Assembly (NCBI RefSeq): GCF_022095675.1
Contig: NZ_JAHYSG010000036.1
Coordinates: forward strand, 39,706 to 103,705
Origin: Dactylosporangium sp. AC04546
GTDB lineage: Bacteria; Actinomycetota; Actinomycetes; Mycobacteriales; Micromonosporaceae
DNA: 64,000 nt
Direction: 5' to 3'
Shown: one piece after another, positions 44,606-53,847 of the stretch
Layout of the letters: the number at the start of each line of letters is the position of its first letter
Numbering within the stretch: position 1 is the stretch's first letter
The notes under the pieces: generated by a model
The model's database searches: none
The model's input: only the letters and a program-made list of their open reading frames with translations
What the model was told of the DNA's origin: nothing
Made by a program: the position numbers and the translations under genes

Positions 44606-45526
44606 CTAGCGGAGCCACGGGATCGAGCGGTCAAGGAGCCCGCGGGTCTTGAGCTCCTTGCGGAGCGGGATCTCCTCGTCGATGTACCCGTTCCAGTTGA
44701 TGCCCCAGTAGTTGGCGGTGTGGGTCGCCTCGCCGCACAGCTGGCGCTGGACCGGCGTGCGGTTGGCCCACCACTCGCTGTCCGGGTCGATCGGCATGTC
44801 GTCAAGGTTGCGAATCCACCGGTAGGTGTAGCCGATGAACAGCATCTTGCGGGTGATGTCCGAGTAGTTGGGCGAGCGGGAGTGCCACAGGCGGCGGTCG
44901 AAGATGAAGCAGTCGCCCGGGTTCGCCGTGATCTCGACCGTGCCCTCCGGGTCCGGGTTGTGGACCGTGGTGTCGGCCGGGCGCGGCAGCGAGTTCCACA
45001 GGTGGCTGCCCGGGATCACCTTGGTGGCGCCGCGGCCCGTCTCCGACAGGTCGGAGATGACGTAGGCGATCTTCAGCGAGAACATCGGCCGCGGGAGGTT
45101 CGGGTCCATCGTCTCCGGGTCGGAGTTCTGGCGGTACCCGTCCTGGTGCCAGCCCCAGGAGGGCGGCTCCTCCTCGGACGTCGGCGGCGTGACGTCCAGG
45201 TGGTTGTGGTGCGTGTAGATGTTCCAGCCGGCCAGGCCCCACATGTACGGGAAGAGGGTCGGCTGGGTCAGCAGGTGCCCGAACAGGTCGTCACGCGTGA
45301 GGAAGCCCAGCAGGTGCAGGGTGCCGTCCTTCTTCATGGCGCTGGAGCCGGCCGCCTGCTCCTCGGCGTAGACCCGGTCCATCGCGGCCTCGAGCTGCGC
45401 GCGGTGGTCCTCCTTCAGAACGTTGCGGACCAGCAGGAAGCCCTGATCCAGGAACTCCTTGCGGTCGGCCTCGCTGATCGGCTCATAACCGGTGAGACCG
45501 CCGTAGTCGGGTGCAGCGGACGTCAT
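44606..45526 (-). CDS. Phytanoyl-CoA dioxygenase (PhyH) family oxygenase
   Basis: A 306-residue Fe(II)/2-oxoglutarate oxygenase of the PhyH/EctD group. The iron triad is visible: H127 and D129 in WGWHQDGY and H215 in DRRLWHSRSPN, with R226 (ITRKM) positioned for 2-oxoglutarate. The jelly-roll core and the motif GATKVIPGSHLWNSL match small-molecule hydroxylases. The substrate is not clear; it is not beside ectoine genes. It is a single gene with its own terminator. The 136 bases before its ATG hold its promoter and nothing else recognised. Confidence 0.9.
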   Translation of the reverse strand: MTSAAPDYGGLTGYEPISEADRKEFLDQGFLLVRNVLKEDHRAQLEAAMDRVYAEEQAAGSSAMKKDGTLHLLGFLTRDDLFGHLLTQPTLFPYMWGLAGWNIYTHHNHLDVTPPTSEEEPPSWGWHQDGYRQNSDPETMDPNLPRPMFSLKIAYVISDLSETGRGATKVIPGSHLWNSLPRPADTTVHNPDPEGTVEITANPGDCFIFDRRLWHSRSPNYSDITRKMLFIGYTYRWIRNLDDMPIDPDSEWWANRTPVQRQLCGEATHTANYWGINWNGYIDEEIPLRKELKTRGLLDRSIPWLR

Positions 45527-45662
45527 GTCCTCCCCTTACTTTCGTCAACCAGGGAACGACCGATCGTAACGCGAGGTGCATGAGTGTCCGACTCGGGAGT
45601 TGGCCACCTGACACTGTCCGAATGGGCGACAACCTGCTGGTCGCGCGGAACGTCAGGGTACG

Positions 45663-46550
45663 TCAGTACACCTCGGCGACGACCCGCTCGCCCGCCGGTC
45701 CGGCATTGATACCGCCACGCTCGGTGACATGTTTCCAGGCGCCGCTGTCGGCCGTCCACTGCATGTCGTTGAAGACGACGCGCTTGACGCCGTGCTCCTG
45801 GGCCTGGGCGACCAGCCAGTGGGCATACTGCCAGCCGGTCTTCGACTCCCGCACCTTCAGGGCCACCCCGACGAGGTTCGCGACGTCGGCGGTGCCGACC
45901 TCGCCCCAGTCGGCCTTGAGACTGGCCCCGAGGGCCTGGGCGGCGGCCGGACCGCGGCTCTGGTCCTCGGTGACCGTGCAGGCGACGGAGGCGGTGACCT
46001 CGCCGCTGAGGGCGCGGGCCATGATCTCCGACTCGTCGGCCCACTTCTCGTAGGCCTCCGGGTGGGCGCTGCGCTGCACCGCCTGGGCCGCGTCGGTGAC
46101 CCGCATCTTCTCCCAGCCCTTGACCTTGACCAGGGCGGCGTAGAACTTGCCCGCCGCGTACCGCGGGTCGGCGATCTGTGCCGGCGTGCCCCAGCCCTGG
46201 CTCGGCCGCTGCTGGAACAGGCCGATCGAGTCGCGGTCGCCGCCGGAGAGGTTCTCCAGCTTCGACTCCTGCCAGGCGGTCGCCAGCGCGACGACCAGCC
46301 CGCGCTGCGGGATCTTGCGGGTCAGCCCCACGGCGGTGATGGTGGCGGCGTTGGCGAGCTGCTCGGCGTCGAGGTCGACCTCCGCCGTGGGCGACGAGGA
46401 CGAGCCGGTGCCCGCGCTCACCACGCAGGCCTTGCCGGTCGGGATGCGCAGCGGCAGCTGGTCGCTGAGCCGGTGCAGGACGACATACGCGCCGATGGTC
46501 ACGGCGATGGCCACGGCCGCCATCACCGCGACCGTCTGTCGAACACGCAT
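45663..46550 (-). CDS. Exported lysozyme-like-fold protein
   Basis: A 295-residue protein with an N-terminal signal anchor (about 5–27) and a Ser/Thr linker. Residues about 60–160 resemble the soluble lytic transglycosylase fold: the acid in TAWQESKLENLSGGDRDS, then IGLFQQRPSQGWG, and DPRYAAGKFYAAL. The C-terminal 110 residues (about 185–295) form a separate alpha/beta domain (WQYAHWLVAQAQEHGVKRVV). Homologues in actinobacteria often carry unhelpful transport names. Peptidoglycan binding or cleavage is likely but not proven. The start at 46550 has a perfect GGAGGTGA site; an earlier start would add an unlikely tail. Confidence 0.8.
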   Translation of the reverse strand: MRVRQTVAVMAAVAIAVTIGAYVVLHRLSDQLPLRIPTGKACVVSAGTGSSSSPTAEVDLDAEQLANAATITAVGLTRKIPQRGLVVALATAWQESKLENLSGGDRDSIGLFQQRPSQGWGTPAQIADPRYAAGKFYAALVKVKGWEKMRVTDAAQAVQRSAHPEAYEKWADESEIMARALSGEVTASVACTVTEDQSRGPAAAQALGASLKADWGEVGTADVANLVGVALKVRESKTGWQYAHWLVAQAQEHGVKRVVFNDMQWTADSGAWKHVTERGGINAGPAGERVVAEVY

Positions 46551-46610
46551 TGTCACCTCCTGCCCGAGAACTCGACCAGCGTACGTGCCAACCGCCACCT
46601 CACCGGACGC

Positions 46611-47384
46611 TTACGCTCCGTCTGGGATCCAGTTTGGTGCTCTTTTCTCCCGAAAGGCGACGATCCCTTCGAGCCCTTCGGCGGACCCGAAATATCCGAC
46701 AGAGAGCTCGGTCAGCTCGGCCACGTCGTCACGGAACGTGTCGGCTTTCCGGCGCCGCAGCAGCCGTTTGGTCCCGGCCAGGGCACCCGGCGCACCGCGG
46801 ACGAGCGCCGCGACGTAGGCGTCGACCGTCGCGTCGAGCGAGCCGGCGTCGACCGCGGCGGTCACCAGACCCACCTCGGCCGCCCGGGCGCCGCCGAACG
46901 TGTCCCCGGTGAGGAACAACTCGGCGGCCGCGCGCGCGGACAGCCGCGGCAGCACTGTGGCGGAGATCACGGCGGGGATCACGCCGATGCGGACCTCGGA
47001 GAACGCGAACGTCGCGTCGGCCGTGCACACCGCGAGGTCGGCGGCGGCGATCAGGCCCAGCCCGCCGGCCCGCGCCGGGCCGCCGACCCGCGCGACGACC
47101 GGCTTGCCGCTCTCCCAGATGGCCGCGAGGACCTCGCCGACCCGGTTGATCGGCGGCCTGCCCTTGCCGAAGGCCTCGGCGGTCTCCTTGAGGTCGGCGC
47201 CGGAGCAGAACACCGGGCCGGTGTGGGTCAGCACGATGACGCGGACCGCGTCGTCGGCCTCGGCGGCGGCCAGGGCCGCGAGCAGCTCCTCGATCAGCGC
47301 CGTCGACAGCGCGTTGCGGTTGGACGGGCTGTCGAGGGTGAGCGTCGCCACGCCCCGCTCGGTTTGTGCCCGCACGAGAGACAT
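46611..47384 (-). CDS. Enoyl-CoA hydratase/isomerase family protein
   Basis: A 257-residue crotonase-fold enzyme. Visible landmarks: NRNALSTALIEEL, the oxyanion loop VFCSGADLKE, and ATFAFSEVRIGVIPAV, which carries the second catalytic Glu. The first catalytic Glu, usually in a GGG-C-E-L helix, is missing: the helix here reads ARAGGLGLIAAADL. Such single-Glu members are often isomerases or hydratases of unusual acyl-CoAs. It begins only 17 bases from the divergent hemW start. The 295-residue exported protein lies downstream in the same direction. Confidence 0.9.
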   Translation of the reverse strand: MSLVRAQTERGVATLTLDSPSNRNALSTALIEELLAALAAAEADDAVRVIVLTHTGPVFCSGADLKETAEAFGKGRPPINRVGEVLAAIWESGKPVVARVGGPARAGGLGLIAAADLAVCTADATFAFSEVRIGVIPAVISATVLPRLSARAAAELFLTGDTFGGARAAEVGLVTAAVDAGSLDATVDAYVAALVRGAPGALAGTKRLLRRRKADTFRDDVAELTELSVGYFGSAEGLEGIVAFREKRAPNWIPDGA

Positions 47385-47401
47385 GCGGGCACACTAGTGA
47401 A

Positions 47402-48598
47402 ATGCCCGGAGTACTTCCAGAAGGCGAGCCGATCCCACGCGACGGTTCCCTCCCCGACGGGATCGCCGACGCCGCCGGCGCGGAGGGCTTCGGCGTCTAC
47501 GTCCACGTGCCCTTCTGCGCCACACGCTGCGGGTACTGCGACTTCAACACCTATACGGCGAGCGAGGGAGTGCTCAGCACCGGCTACGTCGAGCAGGTCC
47601 TCGACGAGCTGGCCCTGGCCGCCAAGGTGGTCCGCCCGCGCCGGGTCGACACCGTGTTCTTCGGCGGCGGCACGCCGACCCTGCTGCCCCCGGCCGAGCT
47701 CGGCCGCATCCTCGCCGGCATCGACCGCACGTGGGGCCTGGCCGCGGATGCCGAGGTCACGACCGAGGCCAACCCCGAGTCGGTCGATCCGGCGGCGCTG
47801 CGTGACCTGCGCGCGGCCGGGTTCAACCGGATCTCCCTCGGCATGCAGTCCGCGGCGCCGCACGTGCTGGCGGTGCTGGACCGGCGGCACACCCCGGGCC
47901 GGCCGGCGCGGGCGGCCGAGGAGGCCCGCGACGCCGGATTCGCCCACGTCAACTTGGATCTCATCTACGGCACCCCGGGAGAACGCGCCGAGGACTTCGC
48001 CGCCTCGCTGCGCGCGGTCGTCGATGCCGGGGTCGACCACGTCAGCGCCTACGCACTCATCGTCGAGGACGGCACCCGCATGGCCGCCCGCATGCGCCGC
48101 GGCGAGCTGCCCTACCCGGACGACGACGTCGCCGCCGACCGCTACCTCCAGGCGGAGGAGGCGCTGACCGCCGCCGGGCTCGGCTGGTACGAGGTGTCGA
48201 ACTGGTCCCGCGGGGCGCCCTGCCGGCACAACGAGCTCTACTGGCGCGGCGGCGACTGGTGGGGGCTCGGCCCGGGCGCGCACAGCCACGTGGGCGGTGT
48301 GCGCTGGTGGAACGTCAAGCACCCGCACGCCTACGCGGCGCGGCTCGCGGACGGAGCCTCGCCCGGGCAGGCCCGTGAGGTACTGACGAGGGAGGAGCGG
48401 CACATGGAGGACGTGCTGCTGCGAATCCGGCTGGCCGAGGGGCTGCCGCTGTCGATGCTCCCGCCGGACGCGCTCGCCGCGGCGCGGGACTGCCTGGCCG
48501 ACGGGCAACTGGAGGCCGGCGCGTTCGAGGCCGGCCGGGCGGTGCTGACCCTGCGTGGGCGGCTGCTCGCGGACCTGGTGGCGCGCGCCCTCACGTGA
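47402..48598 (+). CDS. hemW: HemW, radical SAM heme chaperone
   Basis: A 398-residue radical-SAM protein. The iron–sulfur motif is C39-x3-C43-x2-C46 in VPFCATRCGYCDF, with the HemW-specific continuation of a Cys-free Asp-Phe. VFFGGGTPTLL binds SAM, and TTEANPESVD, SLGMQSAAPHVL and LDLIYGTPGE follow. The C-terminal winged-helix part has WSRGAPCRHNELYWRGGDWWGLGPGAHS. HemW delivers heme to respiratory enzymes and is often named an oxygen-independent coproporphyrinogen oxidase by mistake. It sits between lepA and hrcA as usual. Confidence 0.94.
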   Translation: MPGVLPEGEPIPRDGSLPDGIADAAGAEGFGVYVHVPFCATRCGYCDFNTYTASEGVLSTGYVEQVLDELALAAKVVRPRRVDTVFFGGGTPTLLPPAELGRILAGIDRTWGLAADAEVTTEANPESVDPAALRDLRAAGFNRISLGMQSAAPHVLAVLDRRHTPGRPARAAEEARDAGFAHVNLDLIYGTPGERAEDFAASLRAVVDAGVDHVSAYALIVEDGTRMAARMRRGELPYPDDDVAADRYLQAEEALTAAGLGWYEVSNWSRGAPCRHNELYWRGGDWWGLGPGAHSHVGGVRWWNVKHPHAYAARLADGASPGQAREVLTREERHMEDVLLRIRLAEGLPLSMLPPDALAAARDCLADGQLEAGAFEAGRAVLTLRGRLLADLVARALT

Positions 48599-48628
48599 AC
48601 GTGGGGCGCGCGCCGGAGCGGATCGGAC

Positions 48629-49162
48629 CTACTTGATGAAGCGGAAGGTCGCCGGGTAGCGGTACAGCTCGCCGCCGTTGGCCTTCATGCCGCCGATGAT
48701 GGCGAAGATGATGATGAAGATCCACACGAGGAACGGCACGAAGAACAGGATGCCGAACGTGCAGACCGACAGGACGACGGCGACGATCATCGCGATGCCC
48801 CACGTGATGTGGAAGTTCAGCGCCTCGTTGGCGTGCGCCTTCACCGTGGGGGACTCGTTGCCCTTGGCCAGCAGCGCGATCAGTGGCGCGATGAAGCCGA
48901 GGACGATGCCGCCGAAGTGGGCGATGAGGGCCCAGGTCTTCTCATCACTGTTGGCGTAGCCGACCGGCGCGCCCGGGGTGCCGTAGGCACCCGGCTGCTG
49001 GTAGCCGTAGGCACCGGGCTGCTGGTACTGCTGCTGGTCGTAACCCGGCTGGTAGCCCGCGCCGGACGTCGGGGGCGTGTAACCACCGCCCGAGGTGGGC
49101 GGGGGGTAATTGGGGTCCGACGGCGAGCCGTACTCCCCCGGGGGGCGAGGTGGTTCACTCAT
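48629..49162 (-). CDS. DUF4870 membrane protein with Pro/Gln/Tyr-rich N-terminus
   Basis: A 177-residue protein. Residues 1–70 are disordered and rich in Pro, Gly, Tyr and Gln with near-repeats such as YQQPGAYG and PPTSG. Residues 75–177 form the DUF4870 domain with three membrane helices ([52 protein letters not shown]), each within family limits, and the motif [14 protein letters not shown]. The function is not known. The ATG at 49162 fits the family. It is divergent from hrcA with 184 bases between. Confidence 0.88.
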   Translation of the reverse strand: MSEPPRPPGEYGSPSDPNYPPPTSGGGYTPPTSGAGYQPGYDQQQYQQPGAYGYQQPGAYGTPGAPVGYANSDEKTWALIAHFGGIVLGFIAPLIALLAKGNESPTVKAHANEALNFHITWGIAMIVAVVLSVCTFGILFFVPFLVWIFIIIFAIIGGMKANGGELYRYPATFRFIK

Positions 49163-49303
49163 GGGGGTCACGGTAGGGGCACCGATCAAGCGACGCCAGC
49201 GACACGGCATGACTTCTTTTCGACAAACTTTGCGCAGACCAGGGCCGGACTGCCAGATTGCGCCCAAAACGGATCATCGCCTTGGTCGCCCCGGCGACGT
49301 AGA

Positions 49304-49330
49304 CTGGCACTCACTACGCGGGAGTGCCAG
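49304..49330 (+). promoter_or_regulatory. CIRCE operator (HrcA binding site)
   Basis: Inverted repeat CTGGCACTC–N9–GAGTGCCAG at 49304–49312 and 49322–49330, very close to the CIRCE consensus. It lies 16 bases upstream of the hrcA start and overlaps a possible -10 box (TAGACT at 49300), so HrcA should repress its own operon with dnaJ until heat stress. Confidence 0.93.
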
Positions 49331-49346
49331 TCTTCGAGGAGGTGCC

Positions 49347-50369
49347 ATGGCCCTTGACGAGCGGAAGCTGGAAGTGCTGCGCGCCATCGTCGAGGACTAC
49401 GTCGCCACCCAGGAGCCGGTCGGCAGCAAGGCGCTGGTCGAGCGGCACAACCTGCGGGTGTCACCGGCCACGGTGCGCAACGACATGGCGGTGCTGGAGG
49501 ACGAGGGATACATCCGGCAGCCGCACACGAGCGCCGGCCGGGTCCCGACCGACGCGGGCTACCGGCTGTTCGTCGACAAGCTGTCCCGGGTCAAGCCGCT
49601 CAGCCAGGCCGAGCGCCGGGCCATCGAGCGGTTCCTGATCGGGGCGGTCGACCTCGACGACGTCGTCCACCGCACGGTCCGCCTGCTCGCCCAGCTCACC
49701 CGGCAGGTCGCCGTGGTGCAGTATCCGAGCCTGTCCCGGGCCAGCGTCCGGCACTTCGAGCTGGTGCCGATCTCCACCACCCGGCTCATGGTCGTGATGA
49801 TCGCCGAGACCGGCCGGGTCGAGCAGCGCCTTGTCGACCTGCCCGGCCCGATCCTGGCCGACGACGTCACCGAGCTGCGCCGCAGGATCAACGAGAAGCT
49901 GGTCGGCAAGCGGCTGGTCGACACCCCGCCGCTGGTCCTGGCCCTGGTCGAGGAGTCGGGTCCGGCCCTGCGCCCGCCGATGGCGGCCCTGTCGACGGTC
50001 CTGCTGGAGACGCTGGTGGAGCGCACCGAGGAGCGCATCGCGCTCGCCGGCACCGCCAACCTCGCCCGCGGGGGACTGCTCGACTTCCAGGGTTCGCTCC
50101 GCCCGATCCTCGAGGCGCTCGAGGAGGAGGTCATCCTGCTCAAGCTCTTCGGCGAGGTGGAGCCCAGCATGACCCGGGTCCGCATCGGCGACGAGAACGA
50201 GATCGAGGATCTGCGCGGCACGTCGATCGTCGCCACCGGCTACGGCCCGGGGTCGATCGTCGTCGGCGGGATGGGCGTGCTCGGCCCGACCCGGATGGAT
50301 TACCCCGGCAACATCGCGACCGTGCGCGCCGTGGCACGCTACGTGGGCGACCTGCTGGCGCAAAGTTAG
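49347..50369 (+). CDS. hrcA: Heat-inducible transcription repressor HrcA
   Basis: A 340-residue repressor. The N-terminal winged helix (about 1–75) has [32 protein letters not shown] and [18 protein letters not shown]-like domain and the dimerisation part follow ([35 protein letters not shown]). It binds the CIRCE site just upstream and is refolded by chaperones, giving autoregulation. A GAGGAGG site precedes the ATG. dnaJ follows 86 bases later and is probably in the same transcript. Confidence 0.97.
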   Translation: MALDERKLEVLRAIVEDYVATQEPVGSKALVERHNLRVSPATVRNDMAVLEDEGYIRQPHTSAGRVPTDAGYRLFVDKLSRVKPLSQAERRAIERFLIGAVDLDDVVHRTVRLLAQLTRQVAVVQYPSLSRASVRHFELVPISTTRLMVVMIAETGRVEQRLVDLPGPILADDVTELRRRINEKLVGKRLVDTPPLVLALVEESGPALRPPMAALSTVLLETLVERTEERIALAGTANLARGGLLDFQGSLRPILEALEEEVILLKLFGEVEPSMTRVRIGDENEIEDLRGTSIVATGYGPGSIVVGGMGVLGPTRMDYPGNIATVRAVARYVGDLLAQS

Positions 50370-50455
50370 CCGGGTGACCGAGCGCGGCGGCCGTGTGGGA
50401 CGTCGCCTGAAGGAAGTTGAACAGTCTCATGGACGAGTCAGGGGCATAGGACTCA

Positions 50456-51580
50456 GTGGCGAAGGACTATTACGGGATTCTCGGCGTCAAGCGGGACTCC
50501 ACGGCGGATGAGATCAAGCGGGCCTACCGGCGGTTGGCCCGCGAGTTCCACCCGGACGTCAACCCCGACCCGGCCGCTCAGGAGAAGTTCAAAGAGATCA
50601 ACGCCGCCTACGAGGTCCTGTCCGACCCGCGCAAGCGGGAGATGGTCGACCTGGGCGGCGACCCGCTGGCGCCCAGCGGCGGCGGTGGTGGCCCCGCCGG
50701 CGGCGCGTTCGTCGGCTTCCAGGACATCATGGACGCCTTCTTCGGCACCACGTCGAGCCGCGGGCCACGCCCGCGTGTGCGGCCCGGCGCCGACGCGATC
50801 CTGCGCCTCGACCTCGACCTGCACGAGACGGCCTTCGGCGTCGAGGCGCCGATCACGGTCGACACCGCGGTGGTCTGCAACACCTGCACCGGCGCCGGCA
50901 CCGCGCCCGGCACCCACCCGCAGACCTGCGAGATCTGCGGCGGCCGCGGCGAGGTCCAGTCGGTCCAGCGCACCTTCCTCGGCCAGGTCGTGTCGGCCCG
51001 CCCGTGCTCGGCCTGCCAGGGCTTCGGCACGGTCATCCCGCACCCCTGCGCCACCTGCGGCGGCGACGGCCGGGTCCGCACCCGCCGCACGCTGACCGTC
51101 AAGATCCCGTCCGGCGTCGAGGACGGCATGCGCATCCGCCTCGCCCAGCAGGGCGAGGTCGGCCCCGGCGGCGGCCCGCCCGGCGACCTCTACGTCGAGA
51201 TCCACGAGCGCCCGCACGACGTGTACTCGCGCAAGGACGACGACCTGCACTGCCGCGTGACGGTCCCGATGACGGCGGCCGCCCTCGGCACCCGCCTGAC
51301 CATCAAGACCCTCGACGGCGAGGAGACGGTCGACGTCAAGGCCGGCACCCAGCCGACGTCCACCCTGCGCATCCGCGGCAAGGGCGTCCCGCACCTGCGC
51401 GGCACCGGCCGCGGCGACCTCTACGTCCACCTCGACGTGCGCACCCCGACCCGCCTGGAGCCGGAGCAGGAGCGCCTGCTGCGCGAGTTCGCCCGCTCCC
51501 GCGGCGAGGAGGTGGCCGAGCTGTCCAAGCAGGGCGGCTTCTTCTCGCGGATGCGGGACGCCTTCAACGGCCACGCGTGA
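50456..51580 (+). CDS. dnaJ: Chaperone DnaJ (DnaJ2 type, HrcA regulon)
   Basis: A 374-residue type I J-protein. The J domain (1–70) has the HPD motif at 32–34 (REFHPDVNP). The Gly-rich linker is short ([11 protein letters not shown]). The zinc domain has four CxxCxGxG-like repeats: [32 protein letters not shown]. The C-terminal substrate-binding domain follows. It stimulates DnaK ATPase and delivers unfolded proteins. GTG start; its stop overlaps the rsmE start (GTGA), so hrcA, dnaJ and rsmE form the classical actinobacterial unit. Confidence 0.97.
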   Translation: MAKDYYGILGVKRDSTADEIKRAYRRLAREFHPDVNPDPAAQEKFKEINAAYEVLSDPRKREMVDLGGDPLAPSGGGGGPAGGAFVGFQDIMDAFFGTTSSRGPRPRVRPGADAILRLDLDLHETAFGVEAPITVDTAVVCNTCTGAGTAPGTHPQTCEICGGRGEVQSVQRTFLGQVVSARPCSACQGFGTVIPHPCATCGGDGRVRTRRTLTVKIPSGVEDGMRIRLAQQGEVGPGGGPPGDLYVEIHERPHDVYSRKDDDLHCRVTVPMTAAALGTRLTIKTLDGEETVDVKAGTQPTSTLRIRGKGVPHLRGTGRGDLYVHLDVRTPTRLEPEQERLLREFARSRGEEVAELSKQGGFFSRMRDAFNGHA

Positions 51581-52275
51581 GCCTGCCGCTGTTCCTGGTC
51601 GGCTCGCTGCCGGGCGAGGGGGCGTTCCGCCTCGACGGGCCTGAGGGCCACCACGCCGCCGACGTGCAGCGGATCACCGCGGGCGAGCGGCTGCTGCTCG
51701 GCGACGGCCGGGGCGGGCTCGCGACGGCCGTCGTCACCGGCGCCCGCAAGGGCGTGCTCGACCTCGACGTCGAGGGTGTCGAGCACGTGAGCGCCCCGGC
51801 TCCCGCGATCACCGTCGTGCAGGGGATCGCGAAGGGCGAGCGCGGCGAGCTCGCGGTCCAGCTCATGACCGAGCTCGGGGTCGACCGGATCGTGCCGTGG
51901 CAGGCGGCCCGCTCGATCGCGCGGTGGAAGGACGCCAAGCCCCTCGAGCGCTGGCGGTCGACCGTGCGGGAGGCGGTCAAGCAGTCCCGCCGGCCCTGGG
52001 TGCCCGAGGTCACCGAGCCGGTCCGGCGCCTCGACCTCGCGGGGTTCGTCCTCGTGTTGCACGAGGAGGCAGCGGTACCGCTGTCGGCCGTCGAGCTGCC
52101 GTCACGTGAGATCACGCTGGTCGTCGGCCCGGAGGGCGGCATCGCCCCGGAGGAGCTGGACACGCTGACAGCGGCCGGCGCCCGCCCCGTGCGGCTGGGC
52201 CGGGAGGTGCTGCGCACCTCGAGCGCCGGCGCGGCCGCGATCGCCGCGCTGTCGGTGCGGCTCGGCCGCTGGTGA
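51577..52275 (+). CDS. rsmE: 16S rRNA (uracil-1498-N3)-methyltransferase RsmE
   Basis: A 232-residue SPOUT-family enzyme that methylates U1498 of 16S rRNA using SAM. A PUA-like N-terminal part ([20 protein letters not shown]) is followed by the trefoil-knot domain with [48 protein letters not shown] and the knot motif [19 protein letters not shown], all intact. It is translationally coupled to dnaJ. The conserved neighbour expected soon after, a HIT-family gene, appears only at 62243, about 10 kb later. Confidence 0.95.
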   Translation: MSLPLFLVGSLPGEGAFRLDGPEGHHAADVQRITAGERLLLGDGRGGLATAVVTGARKGVLDLDVEGVEHVSAPAPAITVVQGIAKGERGELAVQLMTELGVDRIVPWQAARSIARWKDAKPLERWRSTVREAVKQSRRPWVPEVTEPVRRLDLAGFVLVLHEEAAVPLSAVELPSREITLVVGPEGGIAPEELDTLTAAGARPVRLGREVLRTSSAGAAAIAALSVRLGRW

Positions 52276-52294
52276 CCGCGCCGAACGTTGGCGC

Positions 52295-52322
52295 TTGCAA
52301 CTTTTAAATTCTTCCGTACGAA
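52295..52322 (+). promoter_or_regulatory. Possible sigma-70-like promoter of the six-gene operon
   Basis: TTGCAA (52295–52300) and TACGAA (52317–52322) with 16 bases between them lie in an unusually AT-rich pocket (CTTTTAAATTCTTC), 112 bases before the first gene of the nuclease/kinase operon. The rest of the 159-base gap shows nothing recognised. Confidence 0.4.
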
Positions 52323-52434
52323 TGCATATCGCGGCATCCAGGGTTGTCCGCGTCAATCCCGTCTGGCAAGCTCCGTGCTTGCCCGGCGATTCACCACGGA
52401 TCGGCGGCAGTGATTTCGTGTCGCTGGAGGTGGG

Positions 52435-53847
52435 ATGGCGGGGGAGCCGGCCGTCCCGCACGGGCGTCGGTCTGTCAATTTCCTCATGCACCGGATGCGG
52501 GCGAATGAGGCGGGTGCGCCGCTGGAGTTCGAGCAGATGCTCGCCGCGCTCGTGCAGACGCTGGACCTCGGCGACGCGCGCCTGGTCCGGCCCGCGCAGG
52601 GCGACTGGGGCATCGACGTCCTGGTCGGCGACCTCGCCGGCCGGGTCACCATCTGGCAGGCGAAGTACTACCCGGACGGCGTGGACCGTGCGCGTCTGGT
52701 CAAGATCAAGGATTCGTTCAAAACCGCGCTTCGTTATGCCGCCACACACAACTATGTCATCGAGCGCTGGGTGTTGTGTGTGCCGTGCAGCCTCTATCCG
52801 GCGGTGCTTCAGGAGTGGGATCAATGGCGGTCCGCGGAACAGCGCGGGACCGGCGTCCAGATCGATCTCTGGGATGAGGCCCGGCTGCGGGAGCTGCTCA
52901 TGCGGCCGGAGGCGGCGCACGTCGCCGGGTCGTTCTATCTGGACGACGAGCCGGCCCGGCCGGCCGCGGTCCGGCTCCGGGTCGTGCCGGGCGGCGGGCC
53001 GCGGGAGGGCTGGCACGGCGGCGACGAGGTGCGCCTCGACGACCGCTGCTACCTGCTGCACGATCCGGTCGAGGAGCTGACCGCGCCCGACGGCGCCTGG
53101 GTGTCCCGGGCGGCGACGGCCGGGATGACGGAGCCGGCCCCGGGCCGGGTGCGGCTGCGCCAGGTCGAGGTGGTGCGCTCCGGCGCGGCCGCGACACTGC
53201 ACCGCGACGCGCTGCTGGCGCAGGCCGAGCTGCTGGCCGCCGCGGGCGGGCGCGGCGGGCTGCCGCGCCGGGTGGCCCTGCACCGGCACGCCGGCGGCGT
53301 GACGCTCGTGACGGCGCAGCCGCCGGGCCCGACCTGGACCGAGGCGTACCAGCAGCGCACACCCGACCGGCTCGGCGCGGCGGCGGCCCTGGCCGCGCTG
53401 CTCCCGGTGGGCGCCGCGCTGGCCGAGCTGCACCGCCGCGGCCACGCCCACCGGGCCCTGGACGGCGACGCCGTGATCCTCGCGGGCAAGGGCCGCGAGG
53501 GGACCCTGCGCGACGCCGGGCTCGCCGGGATGCCGGCGGCGCCCGGCGAGGGGCCGGCCCGCTACCGGGCGCCCGAGCAGCAGCTTCTCGTCCGGCGGGA
53601 CGGTCCGGGGCCGCACACCGACGTGTACCGGCTGGCCGCGCTCGCGTACCACACGCTCGCCGGGCATCCGCCCACCCCGGCGCCGAACCCGCCGGTCGCG
53701 GCCACGCTCCCCGGGTTCCCGCCGGCCCTGGACGAGACGCTGCGGCGGGCCCTGGACGCCGACCCCGCCCGCCGCCCGGCCCTGCCCGGACTGATCGCGG
53801 AGCTCGGCGCCGGCCGGGCCGCGCTGTCCCGCAGCGGGGTCGCATGA
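52435..53847 (+). CDS. Mrr-like endonuclease fused to a pseudokinase
   Basis: A 470-residue fusion. Residues 25–170 are a PD-(D/E)xK nuclease of the Mrr type: E33 in LEFEQML, D61 in GDWGIDVLVGD and the Q75-x-K77 pair in TIWQAKYY. Residues about 190–460 look like a Ser/Thr kinase C-lobe with RYRAPEQ and DVYRLAALAYHTLAG, but HRD is HRA (AHRALDGDAVIL), the catalytic-loop Asn is lost and DFG is DAG. It is thus a pseudokinase, perhaps reading the signal of the true kinase at 59573. GGAGG precedes the ATG. The gene end overlaps the helicase start (ATGA). First gene of a six-gene operon. Confidence 0.85.
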   Translation: MAGEPAVPHGRRSVNFLMHRMRANEAGAPLEFEQMLAALVQTLDLGDARLVRPAQGDWGIDVLVGDLAGRVTIWQAKYYPDGVDRARLVKIKDSFKTALRYAATHNYVIERWVLCVPCSLYPAVLQEWDQWRSAEQRGTGVQIDLWDEARLRELLMRPEAAHVAGSFYLDDEPARPAAVRLRVVPGGGPREGWHGGDEVRLDDRCYLLHDPVEELTAPDGAWVSRAATAGMTEPAPGRVRLRQVEVVRSGAAATLHRDALLAQAELLAAAGGRGGLPRRVALHRHAGGVTLVTAQPPGPTWTEAYQQRTPDRLGAAAALAALLPVGAALAELHRRGHAHRALDGDAVILAGKGREGTLRDAGLAGMPAAPGEGPARYRAPEQQLLVRRDGPGPHTDVYRLAALAYHTLAGHPPTPAPNPPVAATLPGFPPALDETLRRALDADPARRPALPGLIAELGAGRAALSRSGVA

